From Zhaonella formicivorans (GTDB taxonomy: Bacteria; Bacillota; DUOV01; Zhaonellaceae), in NCBI RefSeq assembly GCF_004353525.1, contig NZ_CP085524.1, positions 3,245,001 through 3,309,000 on the forward strand: 64,000 bases of DNA, read 5' to 3'. The translations under genes were made by a program, and so were the position numbers. Under the pieces are notes generated by a model, which saw only the letters and a program-made list of their open reading frames with translations, searched no databases and had not been told where the DNA came from. Position 1 is the stretch's first letter. Each line of letters starts with the position of its first letter. Shown here one piece after another: positions 42,430 to 50,316 of this stretch.

Positions 42430-42715
42430 GTCACCAGTCCTCAATCACCTACATTAATAGTCACCAGTCGCCAGATAGCACGCCGTCGTTAGTCGCAAGT
42501 ATACCTACGGTCAAGTCCTTAGTTGTTAGCTATCAGCTATCAGCTGTCAGCCATCAGCTCCCAGCAATTTGCCCTTGGCTTCCAATTTACTAATGACTGG
42601 TACTGATGGCTTTATAAGTCCGCCCAAGCCATATATATGACTAAAAACTATTGACGAGCGACTAATGACTCGGCGTGAGCCGCTGCCAAGGACTAAGGAC
42701 GCGGCTGCAAGCCAA
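42430..42715 (+). repeat. dispersed intergenic repeat, copy 2 (plus orientation)
   Basis: Fills the whole gap between the rimI and stalk-protein stops. Its core (about 42510-42708) is closely similar to the reverse complement of 46767-46975; shared strings include CCCAGCAATT, GCTTCCAATTTACTAATGAC, TTTATAAGTCCGCCCAAGCC and GCCAAGGACTAAGGACGCGG. GTCCTTAGT near the left and ACTAAGGAC near the right form sub-terminal inverted repeats. No open frame of note. Confidence 0.85.
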
Positions 42716-43342
42716 CTACCATGCCGTCCATTTGGCAATAGGCTTAATTCTTTTCTGGAAACCTTCCGGGTAGTAATAAATATATGATATCTGTCCTTCG
42801 TAGGGGAAACGATATGTAAAGCTGCGCCTATAGCTTTTGTTTTTATCCGGGTCTGCAGTTACCGAGTAATCAATTAGTTTAACTGTAGTTTGCCCGTCCT
42901 GGTAAGCGAAAGCAGGTAGAAGGCCAAATTCTCCTGGAGAGGATGTAGATTCTTCGCTAAAAGTGATATTAACATATTGTTTGGAATTTTTGGTTTCATA
43001 GGTCACAGAATCGATGCAATAGGATATTTTGCCCAGCTGAAACTTCTCTCCCAGGCTGCGGATGGGGAGGCTTGTCAGGTCTTTTGCATTTAAAGTGCCG
43101 TCTGCAATGCCACCGCCGGAGGAGGTGGTTATTTTCACTGTACCATTTACAAAATCTACTTTGGCGCCGAAAGTTTCCGAAACATAACGGACAGGTACAT
43201 AGGTTCGCCCATTAATGAGCAGTCCTTGAACGTTTGCTTCTTGGCCGTTGATAAATAATTTTACTGGGGTGTCGGCTGCAACGGGGATACCCAGCCCGAA
43301 AATCATAGCTAAGGCTAGGGACCATAAAACCAGTTTTTTCAT
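42716..43342 (-). CDS. secreted stalk-domain protein (copper amine oxidase N-domain-like)
   Basis: About 208 residues. A signal peptide (MKKLVLWSLALAMIFGLG) precedes a stalk domain recognisable by VKLFINGQEANVQG and INGRTYVPVRYVSETFG, common in cell-surface proteins of Peptococcaceae-type anaerobes. The C-terminal 120 residues are beta-rich and unassigned. ATG 43342 is chosen because AAGGAGGAG sits upstream; the longer frame lacks a site. It ends exactly at the edge of repeat copy 2. Confidence 0.8.
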   Translation of the reverse strand: MKKLVLWSLALAMIFGLGIPVAADTPVKLFINGQEANVQGLLINGRTYVPVRYVSETFGAKVDFVNGTVKITTSSGGGIADGTLNAKDLTSLPIRSLGEKFQLGKISYCIDSVTYETKNSKQYVNITFSEESTSSPGEFGLLPAFAYQDGQTTVKLIDYSVTADPDKNKSYRRSFTYRFPYEGQISYIYYYPEGFQKRIKPIAKWTAW

Positions 43343-43483
43343 CTTTAAACTCCTCCTTTGGTAATCCGTCTTAATTTTAATCATTAAGGTATCGCCGATT
43401 TTTACGGCAAGATATGTAATTCTAAGTTACTGGGCCTTCTTACTAGACAACCATGCTGCTTAGCAGCCAAGCAGTCTCCGCTT

Positions 43484-45475
43484 TTAGCATACCCTTTCAA
43501 CATTGGGTAAAGTAATCATAAAGTTTGATCCTTTGCCCACCTGACTTATCACTTCCAATTTCCCGCCGTGGTTTTGGACGATTCGGTTGCAGATGCTTAA
43601 CCCTAACCCGGTACCTGCTTCTTTGGTAGTGAAGAATGGGCTGAAAATTTTGCTTAAGTTTTCCTCAGGTATGCCAGTACCTGTATCCTGCACACTAATC
43701 ACCACATTTTTACTGCCGGGGTCGTAAGTGACCCGGACAGTGAGACTGCCCCCCGGGCCCATAGCTTGTAAAGCATTTTGAAAGAGGTTTAAAAAGATTT
43801 GCTTTAACTGATCCCGATCGACTCCTATCTCCGGCACCGGTTCTGCCTCCAAAGCAAAGGCGGTACTTTTTAGCGCCATTTCTGCCTGCATGACTTTTGC
43901 CACCTCTTCAATAATTGGGACTACGCTTTGCTTTTTGAGGTTTAATTTTGGTGGTCTGGCAAAGAGCAGGAACTCGGAGATGATATCATTAGCCCTTTTT
44001 AATTCTGCAAGCGCAATTTGGATGTATTCTTTTTGCTGTTCAGAAGCGCTGTTTTTATTAAGCAGTTGTAAGAAACCTTGGATGGAGGTCAGGGGGTTTC
44101 TTATTTCGTGGGCAACTGCAGCTGATAATTCTCCTAAGGCCGCCAAATGTTCAGCCCTGCGCAGGCTGCGCTCGTTGGTCTTTTCGATTGTGACGTCAAT
44201 TAAGACACAAAAAGACCCCAGCATTTTTCCTTTGATATTTTGGATAGGGTATATTCCCAGGATTAATATTTTGGGTCCGGTTGGAGTGGCTACTTCATAA
44301 TCTTCCAAAATAATCTTCTTTTGCAGCTTCTGAGCATCTTGTAACAGATCGCTGATAATTTTACCAATGGGAGAATCAGCAATGTCTTTGAAAATTTTTC
44401 CTTGGGACGTGGTCAAGGGACAACCAAGGATTTTTTCAGCTGCCATGTTGGCGAGGAATATTCTATCTTTGTTATCCGTTACTATCAAACCTGCCGGTGA
44501 GCACTCATAGATCAGCCGGTGACTGATTTGTTCCATCTCAGTTTTCCTTACTTCATCCAGGTCTTTGATAATTGCTACATGGCCGTCACACTCTCCCGAC
44601 GGAGTGGTAATGGGGGAAACTTCCAGCAGCAAATTTGCCGGTCCCGCAGGGGTGGGCAGAATGATTTCCTTACTGCCTGCCTTATTTTGAGTTTGCAAAT
44701 GCTGTGCAAGTTCTGGCGCGGATTCATCCAGGTATTTTCCTGGCTGGCAGTTTAAACCGATCTTTTCTATGCAATAAGAATTGCAGGCAATTACCTTTTG
44801 TTCACTATTAACAGCTAAAAGCCCCCAGTTTACTTGGTTTAAGAAAAGATCTTTTTGCTCCCAAAAACCATGCTCCACTTGGCTTTGGCGGTAAGTGTGA
44901 AAAGCCTCAAAGCCAATGCTTACAAAAAGCATAATGAGGGCCAAATCCAGAATAATGGGTAGAAGCTGGCCGAAATTGTTGCCCATCATTCGCTCTTTAG
45001 CCGGGTTGTAACCGGAAGAAATAAGGGCGAGAATAGCAGCAAGCGCCACCAGTAGACTTAAAAAAAGGTGCAATGCTTTTTCGCTGGGGAAGTATTTTTC
45101 TTTTAGCAATCTATCAAAATAAATGCTAATAAAGATAGCTAAAGCGAGAAGCGTTTTCCCGGTAATTAAACCCGGGTTTTTCAAAAATTCAGCCTCCGGA
45201 AGCAACATGGACCAAATCTGAATTGAATTTATCAATTCTACAAGGCTTATGCTGAAAAGCCCCAACCCAAGCAGGAGGATTATTGCCGGGGTTTTTAAGT
45301 TGCTATGGGCAAGAAAAGTACAAAGCAAAATGAACCAAATTGTCACTCCCAATATTTTTAAGAGCGCCAACTCGATCTCGAAACTAAGAGGCAAAAAGTT
45401 TTCTGCGATGAGCAAACCCAAAAAAACCAGCAGCAGAAGTCCTGCGCAGTAATCAAAAAAAATGTTTTTTTTCAT
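43484..45475 (-). CDS. membrane PAS-domain sensor histidine kinase
   Basis: 663 residues: about six N-terminal membrane helices (1-195), two PAS-like regions (about 210-300 and 320-425), HisKA with LGELSAAVAHEIRNPLTSIQ (phospho-His), then HATPase_c with NLFQNALQAMGPGG, VQDTGTGIPEENLSKIFSPF (N and G1 boxes) and TTKEAGTGLGLSICNRIV. The HisKA type matches sporulation kinases (KinA-E), so it may phosphorylate the Spo0F-like regulator at 40.2 kb; that is inference. No response regulator is adjacent. Confidence 0.9.
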   Translation of the reverse strand: MKKNIFFDYCAGLLLLVFLGLLIAENFLPLSFEIELALLKILGVTIWFILLCTFLAHSNLKTPAIILLLGLGLFSISLVELINSIQIWSMLLPEAEFLKNPGLITGKTLLALAIFISIYFDRLLKEKYFPSEKALHLFLSLLVALAAILALISSGYNPAKERMMGNNFGQLLPIILDLALIMLFVSIGFEAFHTYRQSQVEHGFWEQKDLFLNQVNWGLLAVNSEQKVIACNSYCIEKIGLNCQPGKYLDESAPELAQHLQTQNKAGSKEIILPTPAGPANLLLEVSPITTPSGECDGHVAIIKDLDEVRKTEMEQISHRLIYECSPAGLIVTDNKDRIFLANMAAEKILGCPLTTSQGKIFKDIADSPIGKIISDLLQDAQKLQKKIILEDYEVATPTGPKILILGIYPIQNIKGKMLGSFCVLIDVTIEKTNERSLRRAEHLAALGELSAAVAHEIRNPLTSIQGFLQLLNKNSASEQQKEYIQIALAELKRANDIISEFLLFARPPKLNLKKQSVVPIIEEVAKVMQAEMALKSTAFALEAEPVPEIGVDRDQLKQIFLNLFQNALQAMGPGGSLTVRVTYDPGSKNVVISVQDTGTGIPEENLSKIFSPFFTTKEAGTGLGLSICNRIVQNHGGKLEVISQVGKGSNFMITLPNVERVC

Positions 45476-45720
45476 TTATTTACCCCCAGACATTACTAAT
45501 TATTATACGCGTTTGCGGATTTCCCTGCTGTTTACTATAATTTATCTGAAAAAGAAAATGCTTGTGCCAAGCATGGTTGTGTTTAAACTGTTAAAATACA
45601 ATAAAATTTTGATACAACAATTCGTTTTACAGCGAATTCTTGTTATACTACAAGTGAAAAGAATTTGTAACCTTTGTTGAAATAAGCTGGTATTTTCTAC
45701 TTGAGAGAGGATTGTGTTTT

Positions 45721-46737
45721 ATGCCAGAAAACTGTACTATTCTTGCCTTGGAGACTTCCTGCGACGAGACTTCGGCTGCGGTAGTTATTGACGGAATCAA
45801 AGTAGCGTCTAACATCATTTCTTCCCAGATAGCGACTCATCAGAAGTTTGGCGGTGTAGTGCCGGAAATAGCATCCCGCAAGCATTTGGAGAATATCACA
45901 CCTGTAGTGCAGGAGGCGCTGGACAAGGCAGGCAAACTGCTACACGAGTTGGATGCCATAGCTGTTACCTATGGTCCAGGGTTGGTAGGGGCGCTCCTGG
46001 TGGGGGTTTCCACTGCCAAAGCTATGGCCTATGCTTTGGACAAGCCCCTAATCGGCGTACATCACCTGGCAGGTCATATTTATGCCAACTTTTTAACTAA
46101 GCCCAACTTGGAACTGCCGGTAGTGTGCCTGGTGGTTTCAGGGGGACACACTAGCTTGATCTACTGGAAGGACCATGGACAGCTGGAGCTTATGGGCTCC
46201 ACCAGGGACGATGCTGCAGGGGAAGCGTTTGATAAGATTGCCAGGGCTTTAAAGCTGGGTTATCCAGGGGGACCATTTATTGAAAGAGCAGCTAGAGCAG
46301 GAAATCCGGAGGCCATCAATTTTCCCAGAGCCTGGTTAGAAGAGGGCAGCTTGGATTTTAGTTTCAGCGGGCTCAAATCAAGCGTTTTGAATTACTTGCA
46401 TAGGGCGAACCAGCTGGGGGAAGAGGTGAATGCAGCCGATGTGGCTGCCAGCTTTCAGGAGGCGGTGGTGGAGGTGTTGGCAACCAAAACGGTAAATGCC
46501 GCGGAATTAAAGGGGGCCAAAACTATAACTTTGGCCGGAGGAGTGGCGGCAAACAGCAGGCTGCGGCAGCTGTTGCAAAATAAAGCAAAAGCCAGGGGAA
46601 TTGAAGTGATTTTCCCCGACCTTATTTACTGTACAGATAATGCAGCCATGATTGGCTGCGCCGCGTATTTTCAGTATTTGCAGGGCAAAACCTCGGATTT
46701 GGATTTAAATGCTGTGCCCAGCCTGGCCCTCTGCTAA
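45721..46737 (+). CDS. tsaD: tRNA N6-adenosine threonylcarbamoyltransferase
   Basis: About 338 residues. [15 protein letters not shown], the metal-binding HHLAGHIY pair, [13 protein letters not shown] and [15 protein letters not shown] are all present. It transfers threonylcarbamoyl to A37 of tRNA. ATG 45721 is preferred over TTG 45712 because AGAGAGG lies 10 nt upstream. It is normally next to tsaB/rimI but is here separated by the stalk and kinase genes. Confidence 0.96.
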   Translation: MPENCTILALETSCDETSAAVVIDGIKVASNIISSQIATHQKFGGVVPEIASRKHLENITPVVQEALDKAGKLLHELDAIAVTYGPGLVGALLVGVSTAKAMAYALDKPLIGVHHLAGHIYANFLTKPNLELPVVCLVVSGGHTSLIYWKDHGQLELMGSTRDDAAGEAFDKIARALKLGYPGGPFIERAARAGNPEAINFPRAWLEEGSLDFSFSGLKSSVLNYLHRANQLGEEVNAADVAASFQEAVVEVLATKTVNAAELKGAKTITLAGGVAANSRLRQLLQNKAKARGIEVIFPDLIYCTDNAAMIGCAAYFQYLQGKTSDLDLNAVPSLALC

Positions 46738-46739
46738 GA

Positions 46740-46978
46740 GAGTCATCAGTCATCACAATCGGTAAAAGCCGCGTCCTTAGTCCTTGGCACCGGCTGACGC
46801 CGAGTCAATAGTCGCTCGTCATTAGTTTTTAGTCATATGTATGGCTTGGGCGGACTTATAAAGCCATGAGCACTAGTCATTAGTAAATTGGAAGCCAACG
46901 GCTAATTGCTGGGAGCTGATGGCTGACAACTGATATCTGACAGCTGATAGCTAACAACTAACGACTTGACCGTAGGTC
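46740..46978 (-). repeat. dispersed intergenic repeat, copy 3 (minus orientation)
   Basis: Begins directly after the tsaD stop. On the minus strand it reads through TACGGTCAAGTCGTTAGTTG, GCTTCCAATTTACTAATGAC, TTTATAAGTCCGCCCAAGCC and GCCAAGGACTAAGGACGCGG, the same order as copy 2. With copy 2 it frames a 4-kb segment (stalk, kinase, tsaD) by inverted repeats. It abuts the DnaA-box cluster. Confidence 0.85.
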
Positions 46979-46984
46979 ATTGCC

Positions 46985-47215
46985 AGTGGATAAGGTGGAC
47001 AAGTTATACACAAGGGAACTGCTGTTTTGTGGATGAAAAGCTGTGGATAATGTGCATAAACCTGTTAATAACTTGAGAAAACTGGCTTGGTTTGCTGTGG
47101 AAAATAAAAAGGCACACTTGTTCCCGTTGGCCCGGGCAAAACAGGGGTAAATGTGGATAAGTGGGCTTAACATAGAGGGCGCAAGGATCGGTGCTTGTGG
47201 ATTATTTGTGGATAA
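46985..47215. promoter_or_regulatory. DnaA-box cluster (eight boxes in 231 bp)
   Basis: Five perfect matches to TTATNCACA: 47004-47012 (+), and on the minus strand 47042-47050, 47051-47059, 47152-47160 and 47207-47215. Three more have one mismatch: 46985-46993, 47028-47036 and 47196-47204. Two boxes are directly abutted (47042-47059). An AT stretch (AAAATAAAAA, about 47101) lies between. No dnaA, dnaN or recF is adjacent, so this is more likely a DnaA-titration or regulatory locus than oriC. I recall that B. subtilis has a DnaA-binding region near gcp (tsaD), which would fit; that needs checking. Confidence 0.85.
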
Positions 47216-47238
47216 TTTTCAGATTAAGGGGGAGGATT

Positions 47239-47673
47239 ATGTCAACTAAAGCTAGACTGGTTATTTTGGGGCTGGTGGCAGCCATAGCTGTTTTTGTGGT
47301 TTACGTTTCGTTTAGTTCCACTGCCCAGGAGTCTTTGCACCAGAGGTACTCCGATTATCAGGGCGCTTTGGCGGAAGCAAAGGCTGAAAAGGTTCCTGCT
47401 TTTGTAGAATTCTATTCTGAAACTTGAAGTGTTTGTAAAGAATTGGAGCCCGTGATTATGGCTCTGGAGAAAAAATATGGGGAACAAATCAGGTTTATTG
47501 TGGTTGATGTCAACACGGAGCAGGGTTACAAGCTGGCGGAGGATTTTAACATCCGTTTTCTGCCCACAATGTTATTTTTGGATCAAAGCGGTGACATGGT
47601 CAAACAACTCGAAGGCTGGATAGACGGTGCTGTTTTGGAGGACCGGCTGGTCTCACTTTTAGACCGGGAGTGA
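47239..47673 (+). CDS. membrane-anchored thioredoxin-like selenoprotein (U-x-x-C)
   Basis: 144 residues if the in-frame TGA at 47425-47427 is read as selenocysteine (residue 63). An N-terminal membrane anchor (LVILGLVAAIAVFVVYVSF) precedes a thioredoxin fold: AFVEFYSET-U-SVCKELEP, IRFIVVDVN, the cis-Pro region FNIRFLPTMLFLDQSG, and a C-terminal helix. The TGA sits at the first Cys of the CxxC site (U-S-V-C), and both halves are in one frame with continuous thioredoxin homology. A hairpin follows 15 nt after the TGA. GGGGGAGG precedes ATG 47239. It should act outside the membrane as a disulfide reductase or oxidase. The alternative is a Cys-to-stop nonsense mutation. Overlaps the next gene by 4 bp. 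Confidence 0.8.
47443..47467 (+). promoter_or_regulatory. candidate SECIS hairpin of the thioredoxin-like selenoprotein
   Basis: GAGCC (47446-47450) / GGCTC (47460-47464) perfect pairs, extended by three G-U-type pairs outward, closing a 9-nt loop that contains GTG. It begins 15 nt after the TGA, the expected distance for a bacterial SelB-binding element. Confidence 0.6.
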
Positions 47674-49028
47674 AAAGAGTGGAGGGGTGGAAAAAAGCAC
47701 CGGAGCATTTTATTCTGTTTGCTGCTAGACAACATAACATCTTGACCATTACCTCCAAATGCAACGTGCACTGCATTTTTTGCAGCCACCGCCAAAACCC
47801 TCCGGGCGTAACAACGTATTATGTTGAAGAGTTAAGCCTTGAGCAAGTCAAAGAATATGCCGAATACCTGGATGGAACCCGAAAAATAATTATCGGTGAG
47901 TCGGCCACTAAAATCAGTGAAGGCGAGCCTTTTACCCACCCGGAGATTATTCCTGTCTTACAATATTTGCGCCGGCGGTTTCCCAGGACGCCGCTGCAAT
48001 TAACCACCAACGGCAGTCTCTTGACTCCTGAAATTATAGCTGAGCTGGTGAAATTGTCTCCGGTGGAACTGTATTTATCCCTCAACAGCGTTTCGCGGCA
48101 AGGTAGGCTGAAACTGATGGCTGACCGTCGCGGGCCGGGACAGGGTTTACTGAAAATGCTGGCTGAAGCAGGACTTGCTTTCCATGGCAGTTTGGTGGCC
48201 ATGCCCTGGATAGTTGGCTGGGAGGACTTGCACGACACTGTTTTGGCCTTAGACAGATCCGGGGCAAAAACCATTCGCATTTTCTTGCCGGGGTATACAA
48301 GGTTAGCCCCTGCCGGACTGCGCTTTCCGCCCGGGTTATGGGAACAACTGTCCGAGTTTGTGGTTAAGCATAAGCAGCAAATAAGCACGCCGCTGACGTT
48401 GGAGCCTCCCCATTTGGCGGATTTAAACCCTGAGGTTGGCGGGGTAATAAAAGGATCACCCGCAGCAGAGGCGGGGCTTTGGCCAGGTGATGTCATCCTT
48501 GCCATTAACAACGAACCCCCTTTTTCCAGGGTTGATGCTTTTCATAAGCTTCTGGCCGCAGGAAAAGCTGAAATTCATGTGAGGCGGGGGAAGGAGCAGT
48601 TCGCTCTCACATTAATTAAAAACAATAATGAGCCCTCCGGTTTAGTTATGGAATATGATCTCAGCCGGGAAGAGGCCGAAACGATCATTCAGAACGTACG
48701 CAAGGCGGGAGCCGGGTCGCCTTTGCTTCTTGCTTCCCAGGCGGGTTACCGGGTTGTAAAGGAGAGTTTACAAAAAATTGCACCGGAAGCAGGAGTTGAA
48801 GTCCAGCAGGCAGCCAATGATTTTTTTGGCGGTTCCATAATTACCGCCGGGTTATTAACAGTTGAAGATTTTCAAAAGCACTGGCTGAAAATGGGGACTG
48901 AAGCCAAAAACAAATATGATTTGCTAGTACTGCCTGCAAAGGCTTTCGACCACCGGGGGCAGGACCTGACAGGCCGTTCTTATTGGGAATTGCAAGAACT
49001 TACCGGTATACCCGTGATTATTATCTAG
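47670..49028 (+). CDS. radical SAM protein with internal PDZ and C-terminal DUF512-like region
   Basis: 452 residues. Radical SAM site CNVHCIFC (CxxxCxxC) near residue 31 with later LQLTTNGSLLT; a PDZ domain near 250-330 (VIKGSPAAEAGLWPGDVILA); and a C-terminal block DFFGGSIITAGLLTVEDF and LLVLPAKAFDHRGQDL resembling DUF512. In DUF512 proteins I recall the PDZ domain is N-terminal, so this order is unusual. It overlaps the selenoprotein gene by 4 bp, implying a shared redox or modification task. Substrate and reaction are unknown. A GTG at 47670 or 47679 is the start. Confidence 0.7.
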   Translation: MKRVEGWKKAPEHFILFAARQHNILTITSKCNVHCIFCSHRQNPPGVTTYYVEELSLEQVKEYAEYLDGTRKIIIGESATKISEGEPFTHPEIIPVLQYLRRRFPRTPLQLTTNGSLLTPEIIAELVKLSPVELYLSLNSVSRQGRLKLMADRRGPGQGLLKMLAEAGLAFHGSLVAMPWIVGWEDLHDTVLALDRSGAKTIRIFLPGYTRLAPAGLRFPPGLWEQLSEFVVKHKQQISTPLTLEPPHLADLNPEVGGVIKGSPAAEAGLWPGDVILAINNEPPFSRVDAFHKLLAAGKAEIHVRRGKEQFALTLIKNNNEPSGLVMEYDLSREEAETIIQNVRKAGAGSPLLLASQAGYRVVKESLQKIAPEAGVEVQQAANDFFGGSIITAGLLTVEDFQKHWLKMGTEAKNKYDLLVLPAKAFDHRGQDLTGRSYWELQELTGIPVIII

Positions 49029-49033
49029 GCAAA

Positions 49034-49236
49034 ATGATGAGGACTACTTTGTCCTCATTTCAGACTGTCGACAAACTATTAACAGCCAGCATGTATTATG
49101 GAGCGGGACTGGTTTCCCCAGCCGTCGGCAGCTATGCTGCCGGTTACGGCGTAGGAGCTTGTCCAGAGCGAAATAATACATGCTGGCTTTGTCTACAAGC
49201 TGTGATGAGGACTACTTTGTCCTCATTTATTTTTTG
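49034..49236. repeat. structured element: two identical hairpin boxes flanking a long inverted repeat
   Basis: An identical 25-bp sequence occurs at 49036-49060 and 49204-49228; each is a hairpin (ATGAGGAC-TACTTT-GTCCTCAT), the second followed by ATTTTTTGCG. Between them, GCCAGCATGTATTAT (near 49082) pairs with ATAATACATGCTGGC (near 49172), and an inner GCCG/CGGC region folds further. The element directly follows the radical SAM gene. The rest of the gap to 49576 is AT-rich and shows nothing I recognise. Confidence 0.75.
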
Positions 49237-49576
49237 CGTCGAAAGTATCAAATTTCTGAAAACGAGGGTTGGCAACAATTTATTTCCCATAATTATTTCT
49301 TGTAAAATTTAATTAATTTTAGTTTAAACAGCAGGATATTTTTTATTTATGTCAAATTTCTCTCTTTATAAATTAAGTTACACTTTAATAATGCGCTAAT
49401 AATTAAATTGTTTATGAAAGGTTCTAAGCTATGGTTGTCGTTAAAACCGAGATTGGCTGCTGGCGGTTGCTGTTTTAAAATATTTTTAATTTTTAATATA
49501 GCGTAAGTTTTGTAATGAATGAGCGATGGCGGGAGAGACCCGCTCTTTACTTTTAGGTAGCCTAGGGGGGTGAATA

Positions 49577-50152
49577 GTGAAAAAAGAATTACGCCGCCGG
49601 ATCATGGCGGAAAGGCAAGCCTTAAGCCAGGAAAGTGTGCAGGAGAAAAGCAGCATCATTGCTCGGCAAGTGGTTGCCTTGAATGAATTTAAGCAGGCAA
49701 TGACTGTTATGGCTTATTTGGCCTTTCGGAACGAAGTTGACACGGGGCAGATCATTACCCGGGTTCTGGCCGGAGGAAAACGCTTGCTGATTCCGGTAAG
49801 CGACCGGAAGGAAGTTAAGATTATACCGGCAGAAATCAAAAATTACCCCGGGGACCTGGTACCGGGAGCCTATGGCATTCTGGAGCCTAAGCCTGAACTC
49901 TTTTGCCCCGTTGCTCCTGAAGAAATTGATTTGGTACTTATACCTGGTGTTGCCTTTGATGAGCAGGGCAACCGTTTAGGATACGGAGCCGGTTATTATG
50001 ACCGCTTTTTAGAGCGCCTGCGACCGGAGGTACTTAAGGTTGCTTTGGCTTTTGAACTGCAAATTACTGACCAGGTGTATGCTGAGCCGCATGACAAAAA
50101 GGTTGATCTTATTATTACCGAAAAAAGAATTATCAAGTGCAGAGGTTTTTAA
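49577..50152 (+). CDS. 5-formyltetrahydrofolate cyclo-ligase
   Basis: 191 residues. MKKELRRRIMAERQAL, the ATP/folate motif LVLIPGVAFDEQGNRLGYGAGYYDRFL, and a closing VYAEPHDKKVDLIITE are standard for this family. It converts 5-formyl-THF to 5,10-methenyl-THF, consistent with one-carbon metabolism next to a formate dehydrogenase cluster. Starts at GTG 49577 after a GGGGGG-rich site. It is 20 nt upstream of the nuoE-like fragment. Confidence 0.93.
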   Translation: MKKELRRRIMAERQALSQESVQEKSSIIARQVVALNEFKQAMTVMAYLAFRNEVDTGQIITRVLAGGKRLLIPVSDRKEVKIIPAEIKNYPGDLVPGAYGILEPKPELFCPVAPEEIDLVLIPGVAFDEQGNRLGYGAGYYDRFLERLRPEVLKVALAFELQITDQVYAEPHDKKVDLIITEKRIIKCRGF

Positions 50153-50172
50153 AAAAAGGAGGTTGGCTTTAT

Positions 50173-50316
50173 ATGAGTCAGTGCCAGTGCTGTGGCGGAG
50201 CCCCAGAGGCTACTGAAAAAGAAAAAAGTTTGGAAGAGGTATTTGCCAAATACCGGGGAACTAAAGGGGCTTTAATCCCGGTTTTGCAGGCTGCCCAAGA
50301 CATTTATGGGTCCTGA
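50173..50316 (+). pseudogene. nuoE-like subunit gene, 5' part (split by insertion sequence)
   Basis: 47 codons: CQCCGGAPEATEKE, then the helical start of a [2Fe-2S] NuoE/HymA-type subunit ending LIPVLQAAQDIYG. The frame then runs two codons into the inserted element and stops. The rest resumes at 52030 with GYLPKEVLEKISKELKIP; joining the two restores a continuous NuoE sequence. AAAGGAGG precedes the ATG. Confidence 0.9.

Noticed and set aside
46985-47215. Calling the DnaA-box cluster the chromosomal origin
   Set aside because: No dnaA, dnaN, recF or gyr genes are adjacent and no clear unwinding region; a titration or regulatory locus fits better.
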